Assembly (NCBI RefSeq): GCF_026248825.1
Contig: NZ_CP110973.1
Span: 5,043,501 to 5,107,500, forward strand
Direction of reading: 5' to 3'
Length of the DNA stretch: 64,000 bases
Source of the DNA: Larkinella insperata
GTDB lineage: Bacteria > Bacteroidota > Bacteroidia > Cytophagales > Spirosomataceae
A program made the translations under genes and the position numbers. The notes beneath the pieces were generated by a model. That model saw nothing but the letters and a program-made list of their open reading frames with translations. It made no database searches and was not told the origin of the DNA. Numbering within the stretch: the stretch's first letter is position 1; each line of letters starts with the position of its first letter. Positions 36,223-44,678 of the stretch are shown here, piece after piece.

Positions 36223-36352
36223 GGTGAAAAATTTAAAATTTGCGGTGATGGGACGGTGCTGATGGGTAAAAAACTTTCGCTAAAGGTTTTTGCAGGCAGG
36301 CCGTTGGGGAAAGGGGTATGCCCGAACCGGTTCTGTCGCGGACGAAACTCCT

Positions 36353-37828
36353 ATGCTACTACAACTCCAGAACATCAGCAAGTATTTCCCCGGTGTTAAG
36401 GCGCTGGAAAACGTTTCCCTGGATGTACAGGCGGGTGAAGTACACGCGTTGTGCGGAGAAAACGGCGCCGGAAAGAGCACCCTCATGGGCGTTCTGACGG
36501 GAAATCTAACCGCCAATCGCGGTAACCTGATCTGGAAGGGTGAACCCGTCATCATCCGCGGACCGGCCCACGCCACCCAACTGGGCATCGCCATTGTTTA
36601 TCAGCAATTGAGCTTGGTGGACAGCCTGCCGGTGGCGGAAAACATTTTTGCCAACCGTCCACCCCGAACCGCCCTGGGCTTCATCGATTACCGGGAGCTG
36701 TACCGGCAAACGGAGGCACTCCTGGGCACGCTGGACCTCAACCGCCTGAAAGCCGATACGCGGGTGGCCGACCTGTCGCCGGGGCAAAAGCAGATGGTTG
36801 AAATTGCCAAGGCCCTGTCCCAAAACCCGGATTTGCTGATTCTCGACGAGCCGACGGCTTCGATCACCGAACAGGAAACGCAGACGCTGTTCCGGATAAT
36901 TCGCCAGTTAACCGCCCTGGGGAAGGCCGTGATTTACATTTCCCACCGCCTGAGCGAACTATTTGCCATTGCCGACCGGGTGTCGGTGTTGAAAGACGGC
37001 ACCTACCAGGGCACGCGGCCGATTCGGGAAGTGACCGCCGACGAACTGGTGAAAATGATGGTAGGGCGGGAACTCGTGCAGGCAGCAGTGTCGTCGTCGG
37101 CCACCGATGAGGTGTTGCTGGAGGCTAAAGCCATCCGCGGAACCGGTTTTCGGGACATCAGTTTCCGGCTGCGCAAAGGCGAAATACTCGGGCTGGCGGG
37201 ACTGGTCGGGGCGGGTCGCACCGAAATTGCGCGCGGGCTGTTCGGCGCAATGCCGATTCAATCCGGCCATATCCTGCTCAACGGTCGGGTGGTTCAGATC
37301 AGGCACCCGGCCGACGCGCTGCGCCTGGGCGTGGGCTACATCCCGGAAGAACGCAAATCGGAAGGGCTGTTTCCCGATCGTTCCGTTGAAGAAAACGTCG
37401 TGTCGGTAAATCTGACGGCCGCCCGGCAGGGGCGGTGGTACAGCGACCGACAGACGGCCGGGCTGGCCGAACGGTTCAAGCAGCAACTGCGGATTGCGGC
37501 TTTTTCAACCCGTCAGCTGGTCGCTACGCTAAGTGGGGGCAATCAGCAGAAAGTGGTGCTGGCCAAGTGGTTGCTGGCCGATCCGCGGGTCCTGATCATT
37601 GACGAGCCTACCCACGGCATTGACGTTGGCGCCAAAGCCGAGATCTATGAACTGCTGCGGAGTCTGGCGGCTGCCGGCAAGGGCATTTTGCTCATTTCCA
37701 GCGAGCTGACGGAGTTGCTGGCTTTGTCGGACCGCATTCTCGTAATCCGCCAGGGCCAGCTTGCGGGCGAACTGACCCGGCAGGAGGCAACGGAGGAAGC
37801 GGTCATGTCGCTGGCAACAAACTCATAA
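36353..37828 (+). CDS. Sugar ABC transporter ATP-binding protein (RbsA-type, two ATPase domains)
   Basis: The 491-aa duplicated ATPase powers the permease encoded at 33369. The first domain has Walker A GENGAGKS at 35-42, signature LSPGQKQMVEIAKAL and Walker B LLILDEPTAS. The second has the degenerate Walker A GLVGAGRTE, typical of RbsA proteins, with signature LSGGNQQKVVLAKWL and LIIDEPTHGID. The start is the ATG at 36353 (MLLQLQNISKYF); an upstream frame to 36290 adds 21 residues outside the family pattern. It is the first gene of the plus-strand operon, divergent from the rest of the importer. Confidence 0.92.
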   Translation: MLLQLQNISKYFPGVKALENVSLDVQAGEVHALCGENGAGKSTLMGVLTGNLTANRGNLIWKGEPVIIRGPAHATQLGIAIVYQQLSLVDSLPVAENIFANRPPRTALGFIDYRELYRQTEALLGTLDLNRLKADTRVADLSPGQKQMVEIAKALSQNPDLLILDEPTASITEQETQTLFRIIRQLTALGKAVIYISHRLSELFAIADRVSVLKDGTYQGTRPIREVTADELVKMMVGRELVQAAVSSSATDEVLLEAKAIRGTGFRDISFRLRKGEILGLAGLVGAGRTEIARGLFGAMPIQSGHILLNGRVVQIRHPADALRLGVGYIPEERKSEGLFPDRSVEENVVSVNLTAARQGRWYSDRQTAGLAERFKQQLRIAAFSTRQLVATLSGGNQQKVVLAKWLLADPRVLIIDEPTHGIDVGAKAEIYELLRSLAAAGKGILLISSELTELLALSDRILVIRQGQLAGELTRQEATEEAVMSLATNS

Positions 37829-37869
37829 GATATGCAACGCATAACCCACCCTTCTTAATTCGGTATTCG

Positions 37870-38772
37870 ATGAAAAAACTCCCGCTGCTGCTCCTGCTGA
37901 TTGGACTGATCCCGTACGGTATGGCCCAACCGGGCCGAAAAGTCCGGAATGATTTCTTTGCGCTACACAACGCCATCCGGGGCGATTCGACCTATAAAAC
38001 CTTCGATCAGCAGGTGGCGCTGGTTAAAGGCTTGGGGTACGACGGTCTGGAGATCAATCAACTGGATTCATTCGAAGGCATGAAGGCGGCCCTGGACAAA
38101 CACCGCTTTACCGGCTCGTATTTCTACATTCAATTGGATCTGGATGCGCCCCTCGACCCGCGCATTGAACCCGACATCCGGGCGCTGAAAGGGACGAAAA
38201 CCGTCGTGGCCCCGTACATCGTCAGCAGCCAGAAACGGTTCAAAGTGCCATCCGCGCAGGCCGATTCGCTGGTAATGCGGCAATTGCGGCAGATGGCTGA
38301 CTGGGCCCGGCAGGCAAACGTACCGATAGCCATTTACCCGCACCTGGGCTTTTACGTCGAACGGACCGACCACGCCCTCCGGTTAGCGCAGGCCATTAAC
38401 CAGCCCAACGTGGGGGTGACGTTTAATCTGTGCCACTGGCTGGCTACTACGCCCAAAGCCGACCGCTCGGACTGGAAACAACAGCTGACGGCGCTCCGGC
38501 CGTACCTGAAAATGATGACCCTGTCGGGGGCCAATGACGTGGATGCGTCGGCCCTGAACAACGGCCCGAACGGCGTCTGGAACCAGTACATTCTGCCCCT
38601 GGGAACCGGCAGTTTCGATACCTACGAACTGGTGCGGTTTGCGGTGCAGGACCTGGATTTTCGCGGACCGATTGGGGTGCAGTGCTACGCAATGAAAGGC
38701 GATAAGCCTACCAACCTGCGCAACGCCATGGCCGTTTGGCGACACTATAAAAACCGCCTGGAAAACCCCTAA
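37870..38772 (+). CDS. Exported TIM-barrel sugar isomerase/epimerase-like protein
   Basis: The 300-aa protein has a signal peptide (MKKLPLLLLLIGLIPYGMAQ) and an AP-endonuclease-2-like barrel (GYDGLEINQL, IAIYPHLGFYVE, GVTFNLCHWLAT, GPIGVQCY). Metal ligands are poorer than in the cytoplasmic relatives: where Glu is usual, IAIYPH and GVQCY appear. It may therefore be a periplasmic binding or non-canonical enzyme. It lies 41 bases after the ATPase gene and 5 bases before the next barrel gene. Function unknown. Confidence 0.8.
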   Translation: MKKLPLLLLLIGLIPYGMAQPGRKVRNDFFALHNAIRGDSTYKTFDQQVALVKGLGYDGLEINQLDSFEGMKAALDKHRFTGSYFYIQLDLDAPLDPRIEPDIRALKGTKTVVAPYIVSSQKRFKVPSAQADSLVMRQLRQMADWARQANVPIAIYPHLGFYVERTDHALRLAQAINQPNVGVTFNLCHWLATTPKADRSDWKQQLTALRPYLKMMTLSGANDVDASALNNGPNGVWNQYILPLGTGSFDTYELVRFAVQDLDFRGPIGVQCYAMKGDKPTNLRNAMAVWRHYKNRLENP

Positions 38773-38777
38773 ACCCG

Positions 38778-39638
38778 ATGAATAGCTGTCAATTTTTTGC
38801 CCCGCACTGGGGAAACACCCTGCCTTTCGACCCGTTTTGCCAGAACGTCAAAGCCGCGGGCTACGACGGCGTAGAGATGGCCCTGCCGTTTGAGGAAGCC
38901 GCCCGGTCGCTCATTCTCGATACCCTGGCGAAGTACGGTCTGCAGTGGATCGGGCAGTACTGGCAGTCGCTGGAAGCCGATCCGGACGAACACGCTCAGA
39001 ACTACGAAATGTACCTGCGTCACTTGTGTGCCGCCCGCCCGCTGTTCATCAACTGCCAGACCGGCAAGGACTTTTTTACCTTTGAGCAGAACAAACGGCT
39101 GTTCGATTTAGCCGACCGGATTGCGGCCGAAACCGGCGTGAAAATTGTGCACGAAACCCACCGGGGCAAAGCCTTTTTTGCGGCCCACATCACGCGCGAA
39201 TACCTTCAGCAACTACCTGCCGTTCGGTTGGCCCTCGACATTTCGCACTGGTGCAATGTCCACGAATCGCTGCTCGAAAATCAGGTTGAAGCCGTCCGGC
39301 TGGCCCTGAGCCGTACCGATCACCTTCACAGCCGGGTAGGGCACCCGGAAGGGCCCCAGGTCAACGACCCGCGCGCGCCGGAATGGGCCGAAACGCTCAA
39401 TGCCCACCTGGCCTGGTGGGACGTAGTGGTGGCCGAACACCGGCAAAAAGGGGTTCCCGTAACCATCACGACGGAGTTCGGCCCGGCACCGTACATGCCT
39501 CTGCTGCCCCACACGCAGATGCCAATTGCCAGCCAGTGGGAGATTAACGTGTACATGATGAACCTGCTGAAAGATCGGTACCAAAACGCCGAAGCAAATT
39601 CCGATCTGGCCACGGGCGGGCCTTCCCGACGCGGGTGA
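38778..39638 (+). CDS. Sugar isomerase/epimerase-like TIM barrel
   Basis: The 286-aa cytoplasmic protein has likely metal ligands in KIVHETHRGKAFF (Glu), LALDISHWC (Asp), DHLHSRVGHPEGPQV (His) and TITTEFGPAPYM (Glu). The four ligand positions look complete, unlike in the exported protein before it. The family covers isomerases, epimerases and related decarboxylases of keto-sugars. It is last in the plus-strand operon with the importer ATPase, so a role in breaking down the imported sugar is likely. Confidence 0.83.
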   Translation: MNSCQFFAPHWGNTLPFDPFCQNVKAAGYDGVEMALPFEEAARSLILDTLAKYGLQWIGQYWQSLEADPDEHAQNYEMYLRHLCAARPLFINCQTGKDFFTFEQNKRLFDLADRIAAETGVKIVHETHRGKAFFAAHITREYLQQLPAVRLALDISHWCNVHESLLENQVEAVRLALSRTDHLHSRVGHPEGPQVNDPRAPEWAETLNAHLAWWDVVVAEHRQKGVPVTITTEFGPAPYMPLLPHTQMPIASQWEINVYMMNLLKDRYQNAEANSDLATGGPSRRG

Positions 39639-40181
39639 AGCAAAGGGAAAGCCGACGAGGACCGGGCAGATCAAGCCGATGTGCCCGGTAACCGGGTTTC
39701 GAAACCAGAAGCGTATAAAGAGTACCGGACTTGTTGTTTTAGCTAATTGAGCGAAAAAAGTACTCTTTGGGAGCATCTCGCCTTGTCGGGTGGGAAGGAC
39801 AACAGATGGACAAGGTATTCGTTCGTTCGCTGAACTAAGTTACACGCGGCAGAAAAACAAGTGTGGGTGGGCCGGAAATCAATCCAGCGGGACAGATTTT
39901 TCCGCTGTTTGTCAATACCTTGCTTAGCGAATGTTAGTTAGCGGTAATTAAATTGCCAGACAATTCTGTAGGCCTTAATGAGTAGAGCGGTTTATCGGTG
40001 GGGTCCCGTATTCAGATGAGTTAATCCCTTTTTTAGTGCTGAGTCTTGAAGGTAGCCGCCGTAACAAGGGCAGCAAAGCCGTTTGTGCATAACGGTTGTA
40101 AAGATTACTTACGGCCGGTTGGTAGTTCAGGTAATTAGGTAGTTATTACTAGTATATACATTAATTGTCAGCGCAACTGAA
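39639..40181. other. Gene-free stretch with a hairpin at its start
   Basis: About 540 bases. An 8-bp perfect hairpin (ACCGGGCA 39661-39668, TGCCCGGT 39682-39689) without a T run lies 22 bases after the barrel gene and may end or stabilise its transcript. The AT-rich end should hold the promoter of the next gene, but no perfect TAnnTTTG box is visible. Confidence 0.5.
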
Positions 40182-42554
40182 ATGAGAAACAAACTTCTAT
40201 CACTTCTCCGTCTTACTTTCCTGTTTGGCTTGATTCCCCTGTCCATCTGGGGAAAAGAGGCTCCGGTCAGCCAGCCTTACACCGTGTCGAGTGGCCCGGT
40301 GCCCATCAACCAAAAGCGGTATCTGGGTGTAACCATCTTCAATTTCGAAGCCGATCCGAAAATCGACGACGAGCGCATTGCCCATTCGGCCGCTGCGGGG
40401 TGTAATGCGGTGGAAATTACGATCAACTGGGACATGGTGTATCCGACCCGCCAGAGCCCGCCCAACTGGAAGGTGGTGGATTCCCACGTGCACACGGCGC
40501 AGCGGCTGGGGCTCAAGATTGCGCTGCGCATCTTTGTGGGGCGGGAAAACACGCGCCTGGGCGGTTTCTGGACGGAAAACGAGACGATGGTAGCTGCCGA
40601 CGGAACCAAGAAGACGGGCGCGGGCATCGTCCAGGTGAGTTTCGCCCACCAGCCCACCATGGACCTCACGAAGAATTTTGTTCAGGAGTGCGTCAAGCGG
40701 TATCGCTACCTCCAGCAACAGAATCAGCTGCTGTTTATATCGGTGGTTTCATCGCCCGCGCTGGAAGCCGAATATTCACCGGTTTATACCAAAGATGGCC
40801 TGAAAGGTCCCATCGGGTTTGACTACAGCAACGTCATGAAACAGGCTTTTCGGGACTGGCTGCGGGCGCGGTTTTCGCTGACGGACCTCAACAGCCGCTG
40901 GGGAACGAGCTTTGCCGACTGGAACGCCGTTGCCCCGCCAACCGGCAACACCAGCGATCCGTACAGCGTTTACACCGCCAGCAACCGGGGAAAAGACTGG
41001 TATATTTTCCGGCACCGGCTGCTCGAAACGTTTCTGAACGACATCACCCAGACCATCCGGTCGGTGGATGGCGCCATCCGGGTCGTGAATCAGCACGGGG
41101 CGGTTTGGGACCGGCTGAGTGGGCTGCGGGGTACGGCCGGGTTCAAAAGCCTGAACCAGCACGCCGATGGCCTTAAATTCAACGATGGGCCGGACTACAA
41201 CCACCGGTTTTCGATGGATGTGGTACGCGGCAACCTCAAGCCGGGGGCATTCCTGATCAACGCGGTAGACGGGATGTTCCATCAATCCGTATCGATCGAC
41301 GCTTATTTTGCGCAGGTCCAGGAATGTTTCGAACACGGTGCTTCGATGCTTACGCTGGCCAACTTCGGCGGTAGTGATGCCCGTCCGGCGCTGACGGCTT
41401 TGGTCAGAAAGGTGCTCGACGCTGGCTTGCTCTCCAGGCCGGTGACGCAGGTGCAGACGGGCGGAACCATCAGCTACAAACTCTCGGAAATTCTGCGGGA
41501 TTTCTACGGCCCCGTCAGCAACCGCTGGACGGAGCAGTACAATAAATCGGGCAAAAAGCCGGTGAACGTCCACCTGATTGAAGATCTGCTCGACGAAGAA
41601 AGAGACCCCTCGCAGCCCGCCGAAAACCAGCCCCCGACCGTCATTCAACCGTTTCCCGATATAAACATCGCGGTCGGCAAACCGTTTAGCCTGGCCTTGG
41701 GCAAGCAACACTTCCGGGATTCGGACGGAACCATTGCCCGGCTGGAAGTAACCGGCCTGAAGGGCGGACTTACCTACAACGCCACAACCAACCGCATTAC
41801 GGGAACCCCACCGGCCGAGGTGCACATGGTTGTAGTGGCGACGGCGACGGACGACGACGGTGCTTCGGTCACGGATAAATTCGCCATCCGGGTGAAGGCA
41901 GGCGCCCAACCCCAGCCCGGCCCCGAAGAACCGGAGCCCGGACCCGTTGGGGTAACCGGTAATTTTGAGGGCTTTCTGGATAAAGTGGAGTGCGGCACCA
42001 TCCGGGGGTGGGTCTGGGACCGGGATAAACCCAACACGCCCCTCTCCGTAGCGTTTTATGCCGACGGGAAGCAAATCGGGACAACCAAAGCCGATATCAA
42101 CCGGCCCGATCTGGTGGCGGCCGGGAAAGGAAACGGCAGCCATGCCTACAGTTTTGTGACTCCGGCAAGCCTGAAAGACAACAAGCCCCACCAGATCAGC
42201 GCCAAGGTGCTGAACAGCAGCTACACGCTCAAATACGCGCCCAAGATGCTGACCTGTCCGTCCCCTGCCCGGCGGGCGACCGAGTCAACCGAGCCGGAAC
42301 CCCGGCTGAACGTGACGGTTTTGGGCAACCCGGTTGATGATCAGGTGCAGGTGGGGGTGCAGGGGGCCGAAGGCAAAGCCGTGCGGTTCCAGCTAACCGA
42401 CATCCGCGGCCGGGTGATTCATACCCGCCTGGTTGAAGCCGCCCGGTCAATCGAGCATCAGCAGTTCAGCGTCGCCAGCGAAACGGCGGGCCTGCTGCTT
42501 CTACGGGTGTTGAGCGGCAAACAGGCCGTAACGGTCAACGTGCTGAAAAAGTAA
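40182..42554 (+). CDS. Secreted GH42-like glycosidase with Ig-like, two-cysteine and T9SS domains
   Basis: The 790-aa protein has a signal peptide (about 1-24, ends SIWGKEA). Its TIM-barrel catalytic region resembles GH42/GH14-type enzymes (VEITINWDMVYP; FRDWLRARFSLTDLNSRWGT, close to the GH42 'WL-x-Y-x-LN-x-WGTSFW' segment). ALEAEYSP is a candidate acid/base site. A putative-Ig unit (about 485-575), a Pro/Glu linker, one two-cysteine module (41952-42256) and a T9SS sorting domain (VLGNPVDDQVQV to the end) follow. It probably cleaves an extracellular galactoside-like glycan; the substrate is not proved. It has a strong terminator. Confidence 0.82.
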   Translation: MRNKLLSLLRLTFLFGLIPLSIWGKEAPVSQPYTVSSGPVPINQKRYLGVTIFNFEADPKIDDERIAHSAAAGCNAVEITINWDMVYPTRQSPPNWKVVDSHVHTAQRLGLKIALRIFVGRENTRLGGFWTENETMVAADGTKKTGAGIVQVSFAHQPTMDLTKNFVQECVKRYRYLQQQNQLLFISVVSSPALEAEYSPVYTKDGLKGPIGFDYSNVMKQAFRDWLRARFSLTDLNSRWGTSFADWNAVAPPTGNTSDPYSVYTASNRGKDWYIFRHRLLETFLNDITQTIRSVDGAIRVVNQHGAVWDRLSGLRGTAGFKSLNQHADGLKFNDGPDYNHRFSMDVVRGNLKPGAFLINAVDGMFHQSVSIDAYFAQVQECFEHGASMLTLANFGGSDARPALTALVRKVLDAGLLSRPVTQVQTGGTISYKLSEILRDFYGPVSNRWTEQYNKSGKKPVNVHLIEDLLDEERDPSQPAENQPPTVIQPFPDINIAVGKPFSLALGKQHFRDSDGTIARLEVTGLKGGLTYNATTNRITGTPPAEVHMVVVATATDDDGASVTDKFAIRVKAGAQPQPGPEEPEPGPVGVTGNFEGFLDKVECGTIRGWVWDRDKPNTPLSVAFYADGKQIGTTKADINRPDLVAAGKGNGSHAYSFVTPASLKDNKPHQISAKVLNSSYTLKYAPKMLTCPSPARRATESTEPEPRLNVTVLGNPVDDQVQVGVQGAEGKAVRFQLTDIRGRVIHTRLVEAARSIEHQQFSVASETAGLLLLRVLSGKQAVTVNVLKK
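41952..42256 (+). repeat. Two-cysteine secreted module, copy B
   Basis: About 102 residues, from GNFEGFLDKVEC through GWVWDRDKPNTPL, AGKGNGSHAYSF and KPHQISAKVL to the second Cys of KMLTC. It lies between the Ig-like domain and the sorting domain. Confidence 0.8.
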
Positions 42555-42572
42555 TCGATCTCTTGATTCCTG

Positions 42573-42608
42573 AAAAATAACCCGGGCTGAACGTCCGGGT
42601 TATTTTTT
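42573..42608 (+). terminator. Intrinsic terminator after the GH42-like gene
   Basis: AAAAATAACCCGG pairs perfectly with CCGGGTTATTTTT across a 9-base loop, ending in a T run, 18 bases after the stop codon. Confidence 0.88.
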
Positions 42609-42695
42609 GCTTTCTGGGTTTTGAATGAAGGTTTGCCAATCGATTTAAATCAACTTTTCGGTTGCATCGCTTGCTGCGTTTCCAGGCACATTCCC

Positions 42696-42703
42696 TACTT
42701 TTG
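42696..42703 (+). promoter_or_regulatory. -7 box of the gapN promoter
   Basis: TACTTTTG matches the Bacteroidota -7 consensus TAnnTTTG; TTG at 42671 is at a plausible -33 distance. Transcription should start near 42711, giving a leader of about 120 bases. Confidence 0.6.
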
Positions 42704-42758
42704 CGTGCCCGACGCCGTTCGGTGGGGCCTTTCCTTCATCGACTTCTTATGCATAATG

Positions 42759-42789
42759 ACCGGCCTGCGCTGTTAAGGACGGTTTTTTT
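42759..42789 (+). promoter_or_regulatory. Terminator-like hairpin in the gapN leader (possible attenuator)
   Basis: ACCGGCCT and AGGACGGT pair with one internal mismatch around a 9-base loop and are followed by seven T, inside the leader between the promoter and the ATG at 42834. A tiny ORF (ATG 42749, 18 codons) runs through the hairpin. This could be premature termination control. Confidence 0.4.
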
Positions 42790-42833
42790 GTATCAACCTT
42801 ACTAGTCCTCATTACCATTTCTATCTTGTTTGT

Positions 42834-44462
42834 ATGACTCACTTATCGCAGCAGCTGGAAAGCTTGTTTCCGGCCGAAGATCAGATTCCGGAAGAATTTC
42901 GGATCATGCCCCTGCATCAGCGGGACTACCTGGTCGATGGCGAAATCCGTTCCTGGGACGGTCCAACGCAGGAAGTACTTTCACCGGTTTATACGCGGAC
43001 TGCCGAAGGGCTGGTCCGGAAGGTGATCGGCAGTTACCCGCTTCCGGCGGGCGACCAGGAAGCCCTTGATGCCCTGGAGGCCGCCGTGCGGGCCTATGAC
43101 AACGGGCGGGGCGAATGGCCGACCATGTCGGTGACCGACCGCATCCGGTGCATGGAACGCTTCGTCAGCAAGATGGTCGAGCAGAAAAAAGAAGTTGTCA
43201 ACCTGCTCATGTGGGAAATCGGCAAAACGCTGGGCGACTCAATCAAGGAATTCGACCGCACCGTGCAGTACATTTCCGACACCATCGACGCGTTCAAGGA
43301 CATCGACCGGGCCGGTTCCCGGTTCCGCATTGAAGAAGGCATCATCGGGCAGATCCGGCGTTCTCCGCTGGGCGTTGTGCTGTGCATGGGGCCGTTCAAT
43401 TACCCGCTCAATGAAACCTACACGACCCTAATCCCGGCCATTCTGATGGGAAACACGGTCTTGTTTAAACCGCCCAAACACGGCACGCTGCTGCACCACC
43501 CGCTGCTCGAAGCCTTCCGGACCTCGTTTCCGAAGGGCGTTGTCAATACCGTCTACGGGCGGGGCGCCACCGTGGTGCCGACCCTGATGAAGTCCGGAAA
43601 AATCAACGTGCTGGCCCTGATCGGTTCCAGCCGGGTGGCCGATAGCTTGAAGAAAATGCACCCCAAAAGCAACCGGCTGCGGGCCGTGTTGAGCCTGGAT
43701 GCCAAAAACGCGGCCGTTATCCTGCCCGATGCCGACATTGAACTGACGGTGAAAGAGTGTATGCTGGGCACCATGTCGTTCAACGGGCAGCGGTGTACGG
43801 CCCTGAAAATCTTGTGGGTGCATCGGTCGCTGGCGGACGCCTTTCTGCACCGGTTTGGGGAAGAACTGAATAAACTGAAACCCGGAATGCCGTGGGATAA
43901 AGGGGCTCAGGTGACGCCGTTGCCCGAACCCGGCAAACCGGCGTACCTCGACGAGTGCCTGCGCGACGCGGCCGAGCAGGGCGCCCGTGTGCTGAACGAA
44001 GGGGGCGGCACCACCGTCGAATCGTTCGTGTTTCCGGCGCTGGTTTATCCCGTCAAGGAAGGCATGAAGCTGTACCGCGAAGAGCAGTTTGGCCCAGTGG
44101 TGCCGGTAGTACCGTTCGACGATATTGAAGAACCCATTCAGTACATCATCAATGCGGATCACGGCCAGCAGGTCAGCATTTTCGGAACGGAAACCGCGCA
44201 GATTGCCACGCTGGTCGATCAGCTGGTTAATCAGGTGAGCCGGGTCAACATCAACGCCCAATGCCAGCGCGGACCGGACACCTTTCCGTTTACGGGCCGG
44301 AAAGACTCGGCGGAAGGTACGCTGTCCGTTGAAGACGCCCTGCGGTCGTTTTCGATCCGGACGGTGGTGGCCACCAAGGATACGGACCCGAACAAAACGA
44401 TCCTGAACACCATTGTGGAGCAACATCAGTCGGAGTTCTTATCGACTCATTTTGTGTTCTGA
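42834..44462 (+). CDS. gapN: Aldehyde dehydrogenase, non-phosphorylating GAPDH (GapN)-like
   Basis: The 542-aa NAD(P)-dependent enzyme has a GapN-like sequence: GVVLCMGPFNYPLNETYTTL, catalytic Cys in SFNGQRCTALK, and the C-terminal INAQCQRGPDTFPFTGRKDSAEGTLSV stretch seen in GapN enzymes. GapN oxidises glyceraldehyde 3-phosphate to 3-phosphoglycerate with NADPH formation, bypassing ATP-yielding steps. Where aldehyde dehydrogenases have LELGGK with a general-base Glu, this protein reads LSLDAKN, so Glu is Ser there. This may be a subfamily trait or altered chemistry. Monocistronic, with its own promoter and a possible attenuator. Confidence 0.85.
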   Translation: MTHLSQQLESLFPAEDQIPEEFRIMPLHQRDYLVDGEIRSWDGPTQEVLSPVYTRTAEGLVRKVIGSYPLPAGDQEALDALEAAVRAYDNGRGEWPTMSVTDRIRCMERFVSKMVEQKKEVVNLLMWEIGKTLGDSIKEFDRTVQYISDTIDAFKDIDRAGSRFRIEEGIIGQIRRSPLGVVLCMGPFNYPLNETYTTLIPAILMGNTVLFKPPKHGTLLHHPLLEAFRTSFPKGVVNTVYGRGATVVPTLMKSGKINVLALIGSSRVADSLKKMHPKSNRLRAVLSLDAKNAAVILPDADIELTVKECMLGTMSFNGQRCTALKILWVHRSLADAFLHRFGEELNKLKPGMPWDKGAQVTPLPEPGKPAYLDECLRDAAEQGARVLNEGGGTTVESFVFPALVYPVKEGMKLYREEQFGPVVPVVPFDDIEEPIQYIINADHGQQVSIFGTETAQIATLVDQLVNQVSRVNINAQCQRGPDTFPFTGRKDSAEGTLSVEDALRSFSIRTVVATKDTDPNKTILNTIVEQHQSEFLSTHFVF

Positions 44463-44557
44463 GGTAAAGCCGCCGAGTGCTCCCCCGAACCTGCTCATCC
44501 GTTGTCTGGCAATCCGCTCAGGCCGACGACGGGAGAGCGGGTTCATTTTGTTTTGGA

Positions 44558-44590
44558 TAGTTTTAACCTAGTTTTAATGCAATTCTAATC
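44558..44590. repeat. 11-bp-phased direct repeats upstream of the cupin gene
   Basis: TAGTTTTAACC, TAGTTTTAATG and CAATTCTAATC follow one another with an 11-bp period; another TAGTTTTAAC lies a little further downstream. Phasing suits an OmpR/PhoB-type response regulator acting on the gene at 44679. Confidence 0.4.
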
Positions 44591-44678
44591 ATGTTTTCCG
44601 CCGATTGTCTGAATCCTTAGGTAGTTTTAACGTGTTAATTGCTGTGAATTTTAGTTATAAACCACACTGATTATTCAT

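Noticed and set aside
40776..42191. 471-codon ORF opposite the GH42-like gene
   Set aside because: Antisense shadow; the plus strand has signal peptide, domains and sorting tail.
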